Origin: Candidatus Nomurabacteria bacterium
GTDB lineage: Bacteria; Patescibacteriota; Minisyncoccia; Phycocordibacterales; UBA9973
Length of the DNA stretch: 14,450 nt
Reading direction: 5' to 3'
NCBI GenBank assembly: GCA_943356395.1
Contig: CALRFC010000012.1
Location: 780-15,229 of the forward strand
The notes under the pieces were generated by a model, which was not told where the DNA came from, ran no database searches, and worked only from the letters and a program-made list of their open reading frames with translations. The position numbers were made by a program, and so were the translations under genes. The first letter of the stretch is position 1. Every line of letters begins with the position of its first letter. Positions 1-5,685 of the stretch are shown piece by piece.

Positions 1-74
1 AAAGTGGCATACTCGAATCCGACCCGTTTTTTACTATTCTTTTCAAAAAAATATTTAAACCTCCCGACCTGTCT

Positions 75-368
75 ATGGAAAACGAAGACCTCCTTAATGA
101 TATTCTGGATATCGCAAAAAGTGATTTACCGGAAAAAACAATGATAATCATGGCGATGCTTAAAAGCCTCATCAGGTGTTACAAAAAAACTGAAGATTTT
201 CTCAGTCTATCAAAAATTTTCGGTCTCATTAAAGATCACATTGATGAGTTTGAGGAATATATAATCCCAGGCGAACTTCATGCAGAATTGATCGATTTGA
301 AATGCCACAATCCGTCGCTTAAACACGAAGCGATGCAGAAATTGACAAACCTGATCCCCAAAAAATAA
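75..368 (+). CDS. Small helical protein of unknown function (97 aa)
   Basis: I do not recognise this protein. It is 97 residues long, has no signal peptide or membrane segment, and reads as almost entirely alpha-helical with many Leu, Ile, Lys and Asp/Glu residues. Two charged segments (about residues 1-20 and 50-75) flank a more hydrophobic stretch (22-35, MIIMAMLKSLI). The ATG at 75 has no Shine-Dalgarno sequence before it, in keeping with most genes here. The gene is more AT-rich than the nearby core genes. It stands alone and is followed within about 6 nt by a strong intrinsic terminator on the same strand, which supports it being a real transcribed gene. A small helical adaptor or a degenerate tetratricopeptide-like protein is possible, but nothing visible proves it. 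Confidence 0.6.
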   Translation: MENEDLLNDILDIAKSDLPEKTMIIMAMLKSLIRCYKKTEDFLSLSKIFGLIKDHIDEFEEYIIPGELHAELIDLKCHNPSLKHEAMQKLTNLIPKK

Positions 369-373
369 TATTA

Positions 374-405
374 TCCGCAAGCGCAAACGCTCGCGGATTT
401 TTTTA
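374..405 (+). terminator. Rho-independent terminator after the 97-aa gene
   Basis: An 11-bp stem with one internal mismatch (arms ATCCGCAAGCG and CGCTCGCGGAT, loop CAAA) is followed directly by a run of seven T. It sits just after the stop codon of the preceding gene on the same strand. Confidence 0.85.
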
Positions 406-406
406 T

Positions 407-627
407 CCCGTAGTAGATTTTGACGAAGCGCGAAGCGCGCTCTGCAAGAGCATCGTCAAAATTCATCCCGTAGTGAATCGCTTATTCGCGATCTACTACA
501 GGATTCACTACGGGATTTCTGCGCCAAAGGCGCAATGCGATACTAATCTACCCGCCCGAATGTACAATTCGGTACGGGCGGGCGAATTCATCCGAATCCC
601 AGTAGTAGAGCAAAGCTCACTACGGGA
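407..627. repeat. Cluster of adjacent hairpins / REP-like palindromes
   Basis: This gene-free stretch is packed with inverted repeats. (1) TTTGACGA (419-426) pairs with TCGTCAAA (453-460); inside it sit two small hairpins, AGCGCG/CGCGCT (427-441) and CTCT/AGAG (440-450), giving a branched fold. (2) A perfect 15-bp inverted repeat has arms 465-479 and 502-516 (core CCCGTAGTGAATC). (3) GCGCC/GGCGC lies at about 521-532. (4) CCCGCCCG (551-558) pairs with CGGGCGGG (575-582), with an inner CCGAAT/ATTCGG stem. (5) An imperfect stem at about 597-627 reuses the words AGTAGTAGAGC and GCTCACTACGGGA. The words CCCGTAGT and ACTACGGG recur throughout. A 69-codon reading frame at 473-682 crosses the block, but its sequence follows the repeats and I do not call it a gene. 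A structured RNA is an alternative to a REP cluster. Confidence 0.7.
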
Positions 628-631
628 CAGG

Positions 632-764
632 TCTACGAATAATACGAATAGGAATCAGCTTTCAGCTTTGAACCCGAATTAAAAAGCTAACAGCAGGAAG
701 CAAACAGCAGGAAGTTTTGTTTTATGTTCTATGATTCATGTTTTATGTTGCCACTAGCTAGTGG
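632..764. repeat. Left arm of long inverted repeat (partner 3045-3213)
   Basis: From about 707 to 764 this arm matches the reverse complement of the right arm (from 3045) without a visible mismatch; farther out, 632-706 still matches well with small indels. The inner end is the perfect 14-bp palindrome CCACTAGCTAGTGG (751-764). The arm is built of degenerate 7-nt units: CAGCTTT twice (656-669), AACAGCA and GGAAGCA alternating (689-716), and ATGTTCT, ATGATTC, ATGTTTT, ATGTTGC (724-751). The left arm carries an extra 14-nt (two-unit) duplication of the AACAGCAGGAAGCA word that the right arm lacks. Confidence 0.9.
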
Positions 765-768
765 TATA

Positions 769-1359
769 TCACGCTTCCTCTTTGTATTCTATGAAAAGCG
801 AGATGAATTTCTGGACCAAGAGATATCCGAGGATGAAAAGGAAAACGAGAAGAATGACATTCCTGATGTCGTGGCTGATCGAAAACGCCGCGTAGCTGAA
901 GAAGTAGCCGAGTGAGAAGAATCCGACGAGCCAGAGGGCCGACGAAAGGAATTCCGCTTCCATATATTTCTTGAAATTTATTTTCGTGTAGCCGCAAAAA
1001 AGAAGCATGAAATGATTGATGCCGTAGATGAATTTCGACGAGACGATCGACCAGAACGGCTTTTCGCGGAAGTGCGGCAGGAAAGAATGGATGCGTCGCT
1101 CGATGAAGCGCAAGAATTTGTTTGCCGGAAACGCGTGGAGCAGGAAATCGCCGACCACATACCAGACGATCGGCTTGATGATTGTCGCGCCGACAAGCAC
1201 GGGCGCGATCTCGACAACATGAAAGACGCCGATGTGCGTCATGATTCCGGCAAAAATGAGCACGATTTCGCCTTCCAAAATAATACCGGCAAAAAAGAGA
1301 CCGTATGCGAGCATCTTATGGAGCGCGACGAAATATTCGAGATTGTGGATGAACTGCAT
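769..1359 (-). CDS. DedA / SNARE-associated (PF09335-like) membrane protein
   Basis: An integral inner-membrane protein of about 196 residues when started at the ATG at 1359. An upstream in-frame ATG at 1488 would overlap the preceding gene by 86 nt and add a Ser/Arg-rich tail, so I prefer 1359. The pattern fits the DedA family. An early GxxxxGE segment (AGIILEGEIVLIFAG) precedes a re-entrant hydrophobic hairpin. A soluble linker rich in Arg, Lys, Phe and His follows (about residues 85-115), then the segment SKFIYGINHFMLLFCGY, where the family usually has an Arg-Gly/Pro-rich motif. Two further membrane segments close the protein. DedA proteins are linked to lipid flipping and membrane homeostasis; the substrate here cannot be read. 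It is the last gene of a minus-strand run with the YvlD-like gene and yqeY. Its stop lies 4 nt inside the left inverted-repeat arm. Confidence 0.75.
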   Translation of the reverse strand: MQFIHNLEYFVALHKMLAYGLFFAGIILEGEIVLIFAGIMTHIGVFHVVEIAPVLVGATIIKPIVWYVVGDFLLHAFPANKFLRFIERRIHSFLPHFREKPFWSIVSSKFIYGINHFMLLFCGYTKINFKKYMEAEFLSSALWLVGFFSLGYFFSYAAFSISHDIRNVILLVFLFILGYLLVQKFISLFIEYKEEA

Positions 1360-1402
1360 AGAAGAAAAGAAAAAGCAAAGATAAAGAAGTAAACGCGGTC
1401 GA

Positions 1403-1744
1403 TTATTCGCGGAGAATGACTTTATTCGCGATCCAATTGATGACAGAAACCGCGAGCGCCCCCCAGAAGGCTGCTTGGAAAGTCGCAACGGAAAATCCGG
1501 AAATGATATTCGCGACGAGCCAGAAGAAAAGCGCGTTTAAGACGAGCGAAAAAAGGCCGAGCGTCATGATGTTGATCGGCAAGGTCAGGATGCCGACGAT
1601 CGGCTTGATGATAGTGTTGATGAAGGCGAGACACGCGCCCACGATGAGCGCGACCCATGCCGGATGGATCGAGATGCCGGAAACGAAAAATGTGGTCGCA
1701 TACGCGGCGACGGAAAGAATGAGCCAATGGAGAAGTATCTTCAT
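1403..1744 (-). CDS. Phage holin family 4 / YvlD-like membrane protein
   Basis: A 113-residue, very hydrophobic protein with four predicted membrane segments (about residues 4-22, 27-48, 52-78, 85-108). The patterns WVALIVGACLAFINTIIKP, ILTLPINIMTLGLF and NALFFWLVANII match the phage_holin_4_2 (PF04020, YvlD) family closely, and the length is typical. Despite the family name this is a chromosomal membrane protein found widely in bacteria, and no phage genes are nearby. The start ATG is preceded by a heptanucleotide array (1751-1771) rather than a Shine-Dalgarno sequence. It lies 63 nt after yqeY and about 43 nt before the DedA-like gene, so the three are probably one transcript. The exact role is unknown; YvlD is linked to envelope stress in Bacillus. 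Confidence 0.88.
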   Translation of the reverse strand: MKILLHWLILSVAAYATTFFVSGISIHPAWVALIVGACLAFINTIIKPIVGILTLPINIMTLGLFSLVLNALFFWLVANIISGFSVATFQAAFWGALAVSVINWIANKVILRE

Positions 1745-1750
1745 AATTTT

Positions 1751-1771
1751 TAATTACTAATTACTAATTTT
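1751..1771. repeat. Heptanucleotide array (TAATTAC word)
   Basis: Three tandem 7-nt units, TAATTAC, TAATTAC and TAATTTT, lie directly upstream of the minus-strand start codon at 1744. The sequence around them (to about 1800) is AT-rich and holds nothing else I can recognise. Confidence 0.75.
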
Positions 1772-1807
1772 CAAATAATTTCCAATGTTTAAATTAAAAA
1801 ACGGAAA

Positions 1808-2257
1808 TTATCCGAATAATGAATCGACGACATTCTTTACATCCGCGCCGTCGGCCTTGCCTTTCAAATCCTTCATCAGTGCCGACATGAACAATCCTTT
1901 TTTCGACGCGTCCGTTGCGCCGAGTTCGGATTGTTTGGCTTTCGCGATCGTTTCGATTTCAGCGCGCTCCATCATTTTCGGCAGAAATTCCGAGAGGATT
2001 GCGAGCTGGGCAGTTTCTTCCGCGACCAAATCCGCTCGCCCGCCCTTCGTGAATTGCTCGATCGAATCCTTGCGTTGTTTGGCGAGACGCGCGATTACAA
2101 CGAGCACATCTTCGTCGGCGAGCGTGTCCTGCGGCGTTTTCCCTTTCGCGACGAGTTCGTTCGTGCACGCCGCCAAAATACCGCGCAAAACGGAAAGTCG
2201 CACCGCATCGTGCGCTTTCATCGATTCTTTGATTCCATCTTTGATCTTGTTGTGCAC
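1808..2257 (-). CDS. yqeY: YqeY-like (GatB/YqeY domain) protein
   Basis: A 149-residue protein, the usual YqeY length, when read from the GTG at 2257. Family signatures are plain: an N-terminal MKAHDAVRLSVLRG helix, LADEDVLVVIARLAKQRKDSIEQF in the centre, QLAILSEFLPKMM, and a C-terminal FMSALMKDLKGKADG segment. YqeY shares its fold with the tail domain of GatB and is thought to act in tRNA-dependent amidation or tRNA binding; a true gatB lies about 3.4 kb downstream. The reading frame stays open for 42 codons upstream of the GTG, but that extension overlaps the divergent exonuclease and has no homology-like content. An extended -10 box sits 6 nt before the GTG, so the mRNA would be leaderless. 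First gene of the minus-strand run. Confidence 0.9.
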   Translation of the reverse strand: MHNKIKDGIKESMKAHDAVRLSVLRGILAACTNELVAKGKTPQDTLADEDVLVVIARLAKQRKDSIEQFTKGGRADLVAEETAQLAILSEFLPKMMERAEIETIAKAKQSELGATDASKKGLFMSALMKDLKGKADGADVKNVVDSLFG

Positions 2258-2263
2258 GGGAAT

Positions 2264-2272
2264 ATTGTACCA
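2264..2272 (-). promoter_or_regulatory. Extended -10 promoter of yqeY (leaderless)
   Basis: On the minus strand TGG-TACAAT is followed by 6 nt and the GTG start at 2257. No good -35 is visible; the TGn extension can substitute for it. It is back to back with the exonuclease promoter. Confidence 0.65.
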
Positions 2273-2279
2273 GAAAATA

Positions 2280-2288
2280 TGATACAAT
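2280..2288 (+). promoter_or_regulatory. Extended -10 promoter of the exonuclease gene
   Basis: TGA-TACAAT is followed by 8 nt and then the ATG at 2297. The box is nearly identical to the divergent yqeY box, with 7 nt between the two elements. The predicted transcript starts at or next to the initiation codon. Confidence 0.65.
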
Positions 2289-2296
2289 GCCAAAAT

Positions 2297-3055
2297 ATGA
2301 ACACCTTTCTCCTGCTTGATACCGAAACGACCGGCAACGAAGCCAAGGATTTTTTGGTGCAAGTCGCGTATGTGAAAAAACACGACCCGGAAGCGCCGAT
2401 AAAAATTGGTGACATCTCGCAGGGCTTTTACAAGCCGCCTGTCCCGATATCCATCGAATCAATGGCGGTGCATCATATCACGGAAAAAATGGTTACCGAT
2501 AAGCCGGAATTCAAATGGAGCGGCGAGCATGCGGAAATCAAAAAACTGCTTGCCGACGAAAATACGATTCTTGTGGCGCACAATGCGAAATTTGATGTCG
2601 CGATGCTAAAAAAAGAAGGGCTTTCGCCCGAACGCGTCATTTGTACGCTCCGCGTGGCTCGCCATCTTGATCCGGAGAGCAAGATTCCCCGCTACAATCT
2701 GCAATACTTGCGTTACTATCTCGGTATGGAGCTCGACGCGCCCGCGCACGACGCGCGCGGCGATGTGCTCGTCCTTTCCGAACTTTTCGCGCGGCTCTAC
2801 AAGAAAGTCAGCGACTTGGAAAAGTATGACGACAAAAAAACGATCGAGGAGATGATCGCAATTTCCGCGCGGCCGTCTCTCATGCAGACGATTCCGTTCG
2901 GAAAATATAGCGGCTCGAAGACGGCCGATGTCGCAAAGAACGACCGCGGCTATCTCGAATGGCTTTTGAAGCAGAAAGAATCGAACGACACCGTCGACGA
3001 CGAAGATTGGATCTATACGCTCCGATATTATCTCGGAAAATTACCCACTAGCTAG
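2297..3055 (+). CDS. DnaQ-like DEDDh 3'-5' exonuclease with C-terminal DUF3820
   Basis: A 252-residue nuclease. Exo I is LLLDTETTG (acidic residues D8 and E10), Exo II is HNAKFD (95-100), and Exo III is HDARGD (H151 to D156), giving a full DEDDh active site for two-metal 3'-5' hydrolysis of DNA or RNA. A second module at about residues 198-225 reads IPFGKYSG...YLEWLLKQ, the DUF3820 signature often found behind such exonucleases. It is therefore closer to ExoX-type or stand-alone repair and trimming nucleases than to a replicative proofreading subunit. I start it at the ATG at 2297, where the DnaQ fold begins and a -10 box lies upstream; the frame is open far upstream, but that part is antisense to yqeY. 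The last codons and the TAG stop lie inside the palindrome of the right inverted-repeat arm. Confidence 0.92.
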   Translation: MNTFLLLDTETTGNEAKDFLVQVAYVKKHDPEAPIKIGDISQGFYKPPVPISIESMAVHHITEKMVTDKPEFKWSGEHAEIKKLLADENTILVAHNAKFDVAMLKKEGLSPERVICTLRVARHLDPESKIPRYNLQYLRYYLGMELDAPAHDARGDVLVLSELFARLYKKVSDLEKYDDKKTIEEMIAISARPSLMQTIPFGKYSGSKTADVAKNDRGYLEWLLKQKESNDTVDDEDWIYTLRYYLGKLPTS

Positions 3056-3213
3056 TGGCAACATAAAACATGAATCATAGAACATAAAACAAAACTTCCT
3101 GCTGTTAGCTTTTAAATTCGGATTCAAAGCTGAAAGCCCGTCCGAACGGATTCATCCGGGCGGGCAAACAGCAAAAAGCTGAAAGCTGATTCTAATTCGT
3201 ATTATTCGTATCG
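3045..3213. repeat. Right arm of long inverted repeat (partner 632-764)
   Basis: Begins with the palindrome CCACTAGCTAGTGG (3045-3058), which overlaps the end of the exonuclease gene. It continues with 7-nt units AACATAA, AACATGA, ATCATAG, AACATAA, AACAAAA (3060-3094) and AAAAGCT, GAAAGCT (3174-3187). Compared with the left arm it carries an extra segment at about 3128-3175 with a GC-rich hairpin (GCCCGTCCG at 3136-3144 against CGGGCGGGC at 3157-3165, one mismatch). That hairpin resembles the CCCGCCCG/CGGGCGGG stem at 551-582. It ends just before the MYG1-family start codon. Confidence 0.9.
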
Positions 3214-3216
3214 AGC

Positions 3217-4116
3217 ATGTTCAATCTTTTCAAAAAGCGTCTGGTCATCGCAACGCACAGCGGCTCGTTCCATGCCGATGATCTTTTCGCCTGCGCCGCG
3301 CTCAAGCTCGCGTATCCGAATGCAAAGATCGTCCGCACGCGCGATGCCGCAATCATACATGCCGCCGACATCGTACTCGATGTCGGCGGCATGTATGACC
3401 CAGCCCAAAACCGCTACGATCATCATCAGAAAGGCGGCGCCGGCATCCGTGATAACAAGATCCCGTATGCCGCATTCGGGCTCATCTGGAAACATTTCGG
3501 CATGCGCTTGTGCAAAGACGACAGGGAAGTTTGGAATCGTATCGAGCAAAAGATCGTCTTGTCGCAGGATGCCATCGATAATGGCGTCGCAATCGTAAAA
3601 GATTCTTTTGCGGGCGTCATGCCATACGCCGCCGATCAGGCGTTCTTGGCTTTTTCTCCGAGCTGGAAAGAGAACGAAAACACGATCGACCGGATTTTCA
3701 TCGAGCAAGTCGAAAAAGCGAAAATGCTTCTCGCGCGCGAAATAAAAGTCGCCGCGGACGATGTCGAAGGCGAGCGGATCATTCTCAACGCTCCGCGAAA
3801 AGACGGAATCGTCATGCTCGACATTTCCATGCCGCGATATCTGTATCAGAATCTCCTCGCGCGCGACGAGAGCGCATATTTTGTCCTGTTGCCGCAAAAA
3901 AACGGCGGGTGGAAAGCCGAGTGCATCCGCAAGAATGAATTCACGATGGAGTCGCGCCGCCCGTTTCCAGAGAGCTGGACCGGACTCGAAGGAGAAGCTC
4001 TGCAAAAAGAGAGCGGGGTCGCGACGGCGACATTCTGCCACAAAGGGCGTTTTTTGGCGGGAGCAAAGACGAAAGAAGACGCCCTTCTCCTTGCTGAAAA
4101 AACCCTTTCCGCGTAG
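3217..4116 (+). CDS. MYG1 / UPF0160 family metal-dependent hydrolase
   Basis: A 299-residue protein of the MYG1 (PF03690) family, related in fold to the DHH phosphoesterases. The hallmark N-terminal motifs are present: IATHSGSFHADDLFACAAL (residues 10-28), with the metal-binding His and Asp residues, and VLDVGGMYD followed by RYDHHQKGG (about residues 53-74). The Trp- and Gly-rich C-terminal part (GGWKAECIRK, FPESWTGLEG) is typical too. Eukaryotic MYG1 is a 3'-5' RNA exonuclease of organelles and nucleus; the bacterial role is not settled. The ATG at 3217 has no Shine-Dalgarno; TATTAT (3200-3205) could be a -10 box. It is followed by obg after 62 nt. The region encoding IIHAADIVLDVGGMYD is a perfect DNA palindrome (separate entry). 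Confidence 0.92.
   Translation: MFNLFKKRLVIATHSGSFHADDLFACAALKLAYPNAKIVRTRDAAIIHAADIVLDVGGMYDPAQNRYDHHQKGGAGIRDNKIPYAAFGLIWKHFGMRLCKDDREVWNRIEQKIVLSQDAIDNGVAIVKDSFAGVMPYAADQAFLAFSPSWKENENTIDRIFIEQVEKAKMLLAREIKVAADDVEGERIILNAPRKDGIVMLDISMPRYLYQNLLARDESAYFVLLPQKNGGWKAECIRKNEFTMESRRPFPESWTGLEGEALQKESGVATATFCHKGRFLAGAKTKEDALLLAEKTLSA
3354..3397. repeat. Perfect 20-bp-arm hairpin inside the MYG1-family gene
   Basis: The arm at 3354-3373 (CATACATGCCGCCGACATCG) is the exact reverse complement of 3378-3397, with a 4-nt loop TACT. It lies wholly in coding sequence, over the conserved metal-binding segment. Confidence 0.95.
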
Positions 4117-4125
4117 AGTAAGCAC

Positions 4126-4176
4126 TGTATTTGTATTTCTACTAATCCCTAGCTACGAGCTACCAACTACTACCCA
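4126..4176. repeat. Heptanucleotide array upstream of obg
   Basis: The 62-nt gap between the MYG1-family gene and obg reads as 7-nt units: CTGTATT, TGTATTT, CTACTAA and so on, most clearly CTAGCTA, CGAGCTA, CCAACTA, CTACCCA (4149-4176). The array ends 2 nt before the obg start codon, leaving no room for a Shine-Dalgarno sequence. Confidence 0.75.
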
Positions 4177-4178
4177 TC

Positions 4179-5165
4179 ATGTTCATCGACGAAATCACAA
4201 TCAGTGCGAAAGCCGGACGCGGCGGTGACGGCGTTGTCCGCTGGCGCAAAGAAATATTCGAACCGATGGGCGGACCGGCCGGCGGCAACGGCGGACGCGG
4301 CGGCGCTGTTTTGGCGCGCGCCACGCGTAATTCGAAGACGCTCAATTATTACCGACAGAAAAATTCTTTTGAAGCGGAAAACGGGGAAGCCGGCGGCAGC
4401 CGCTCAAAACACGGAGCATCAGCGCCTGATCTCATCCTCGAATTTCCGATCGGAACCGTCATCACGAACAAATCGACCGGCGAGATATTCCATCTTTTGA
4501 AAGAAAGTCAGACGGAGCGGTTGCTCACGGGCGGTGCGGGCGGCTTGGGCAACGAACATTTCAAGAGTTCGACGAACACGACGCCCTACGAATATACGGA
4601 AGGCAGAGACGGCGAAGAAGCGTCATTTTTCGTCGAGCTCGAGCTCTTTGCCGATATCGGGCTCATCGGCTTGCCGAATGCCGGCAAGAGCTCGCTTCTG
4701 AATGCGCTCACGAATGCCAAAGCCAAGGTGGGGGATTACGCTTTTACCACGCTCGATCCGAATTTGGGCGCATACAGCGGCTACACATTTGCGGATATTC
4801 CGGGACTGATCGAAGGCGCGCACGAGGGCAAAGGCCTCGGCACGAAATTCCTCCGGCATATCAAGCACACGAAGATGCTCGCGCACCTGATATCGTTCGA
4901 AAATTTTCTCACCTGCGGAGCTAAGGGGATTGAAAATGCCTACAAAGAAATCAGAGGCGAATTGAAAGCGTATGGACACGGACTCTCGGAGAAGGAAGAA
5001 ATCGTGCTTCTCTCAAAAAGTGATCTGGTGGATGAAAAAATCGTCGAACGAGAACTGAAAAAATTCAAAACGAAGAAGATAGAAGCGCACGCGATCACGC
5101 TCTTTGAAGACAAAGATGTGAAAGAATGCGCGGATGCGATGATCAAGAGATTGAAAAAGTTATAA
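4179..5165 (+). CDS. obg: Obg GTPase (ribosome assembly), short form
   Basis: A 328-residue Obg/CgtA GTPase that binds the 50S subunit during ribosome maturation. The Gly-rich Obg fold fills about residues 1-157 (PMGGPAGGNGGRGG, FEAENGEAGG, PIGTVI, GGAGGLGNEHFKSSTN). The G domain follows: G1 GLPNAGKSS from residue 164, the switch I threonines in YAFTTLDPNLG, G3 DIPG at 206-209, and G4 at 279-282. G4 reads SKSD instead of the usual NKxD, an uncommon but conservative change. The protein ends soon after the G5 region, so the optional C-terminal Obg domain of larger homologues is absent, as in many minimal Obg proteins. It lies downstream of the MYG1-family gene in the same direction and may share its transcript. 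The 3' side holds a 52-bp palindrome and a terminator. Confidence 0.96.
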   Translation: MFIDEITISAKAGRGGDGVVRWRKEIFEPMGGPAGGNGGRGGAVLARATRNSKTLNYYRQKNSFEAENGEAGGSRSKHGASAPDLILEFPIGTVITNKSTGEIFHLLKESQTERLLTGGAGGLGNEHFKSSTNTTPYEYTEGRDGEEASFFVELELFADIGLIGLPNAGKSSLLNALTNAKAKVGDYAFTTLDPNLGAYSGYTFADIPGLIEGAHEGKGLGTKFLRHIKHTKMLAHLISFENFLTCGAKGIENAYKEIRGELKAYGHGLSEKEEIVLLSKSDLVDEKIVERELKKFKTKKIEAHAITLFEDKDVKECADAMIKRLKKL

Positions 5166-5173
5166 AAGAAAAT

Positions 5174-5241
5174 ATAATTACAATCTACAATTTAAAATTT
5201 AGCTTTAATTTGCTATAGCAAATTAAAGCTAAATTTTAAAT
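5174..5241. repeat. Perfect 52-bp AT-rich palindrome with leading heptads
   Basis: Bases 5190-5241 form a perfect palindrome centred between 5215 and 5216 (core TTTGCTATAGCAAA). It is preceded by and merges with 7-nt units ATAATTA, CAATCTA, CAATTTA, AAATTTA (5174-5201). It lies 25 nt after the obg stop. There is no T run directly behind it, so it is not itself a standard terminator. Confidence 0.95.
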
Positions 5242-5265
5242 GGATTATTAAGTGCACTGTATGCA

Positions 5266-5298
5266 TAAAAAACGCTCCGTGTCCGTGGAGCGTTTTTA
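5266..5298. terminator. Bidirectional terminator between obg and the convergent gene
   Basis: The stem ACGCTCC/GGAGCGT with loop GTGTCCGT is flanked by an A run (from 5267) and a T run (5293-5297), so it can stop transcription from both sides. The stop codon of the minus-strand gene (5296-5298) lies inside the T run. Confidence 0.88.
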
Positions 5299-5595
5299 GA
5301 TTCCGAGCTTGTGGAGCGAGATTCCGATCTTGCTTTCATCATCTATCACCAAATATCTTCCGCTCGTGATGTCTTCGGGTTTTTCCTCCGCCGAAAGAGT
5401 CAGGTGCCGGTAGCGGTCGATCGCGATCATTTTCATCGCACCTTTTCTCTTGTTGAGGTATTCCTTGATCGGCAATTTGCTTCCGTGCGAGATGCCGTAT
5501 TTTCGCAAGAGGAACAAATAGCGCTCGGCTTTTTCCCTGTCACCGTCAATCCTAATGAAAACATGTGTCGGCCTTGCGAGAGTGTTTGTGGCCAT
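5296..5595 (-). CDS. Small basic protein of unknown function (99 aa)
   Basis: I do not recognise this family. From the ATG at 5595 the protein has 99 residues, no membrane segment, and alternating strand and helix propensity: THVFIRIDGD (strand), REKAERYLFLLRKYGI (helix), MKMIAIDRYRHLTL (strand), GRYLVIDDESKIGISL (strand). The Arg/Lys content suggests nucleic-acid or ribosome contact, but this is only an inference. An ATG seven codons upstream (5616) is unlikely to be the start because it overlaps the -10 box of a consensus promoter. The start at 5595 would leave a leader of about 13 nt. It is divergent from gatB and ends inside the shared bidirectional terminator. Confidence 0.75.
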   Translation of the reverse strand: MATNTLARPTHVFIRIDGDREKAERYLFLLRKYGISHGSKLPIKEYLNKRKGAMKMIAIDRYRHLTLSAEEKPEDITSGRYLVIDDESKIGISLHKLGI

Positions 5596-5614
5596 GATTT
5601 GTAAATTTGCTTTC

Positions 5615-5642
5615 ATAATACTATTGGCGGATTTTCTGTCAA
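5615..5642 (-). promoter_or_regulatory. Consensus promoter (TTGACA-16-TATTAT), minus strand
   Basis: On the minus strand a perfect -35 TTGACA (5642-5637) is followed by 16 nt and the -10 box TATTAT (5620-5615). Transcription would start near 5608, which rules out the in-frame ATG at 5616 and favours the ATG at 5595. Confidence 0.8.
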
Positions 5643-5665
5643 GGAATGCGATTCGCGGTTTATTT

Positions 5666-5674
5666 TGCTATAAT
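5666..5674 (+). promoter_or_regulatory. Extended -10 promoter of gatB
   Basis: TGC-TATAAT, a perfect extended -10, ends 11 nt before the gatB ATG. The predicted 5' leader is about 4-5 nt, with no room for a Shine-Dalgarno sequence. No convincing -35 is visible. Confidence 0.8.
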
Positions 5675-5685
5675 TCCCACACTGT

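Noticed and set aside
1..44. Possible tRNA 3' end (CTCGAATCC near base 12)
   Set aside because: The bases on either side do not form a T-arm stem and there is no acceptor pairing or CCA; only a T-rich tract follows.
656..764. CRISPR array
   Set aside because: The units are 7 nt, degenerate and contiguous, with no spacers and no cas genes.
473..915. Short plus-strand frames (473-682 and 724-915)
   Set aside because: The first is translated from palindromic repeats. The second runs through the inverted-repeat arm and antisense into the DedA-like gene.
1403..1744. Prophage remnant, from the holin family name
   Set aside because: PF04020/YvlD proteins are common chromosomal membrane proteins; no lysin, integrase or structural phage gene is present.
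3202..4125. A 307-codon open frame antisense to the MYG1-family gene
   Set aside because: It mirrors a GC-rich coding gene with strong codon bias. Its apparent match to the HAADI...DVGGMYD peptide is caused by the DNA palindrome at 3354-3397, which reads the same on both strands.
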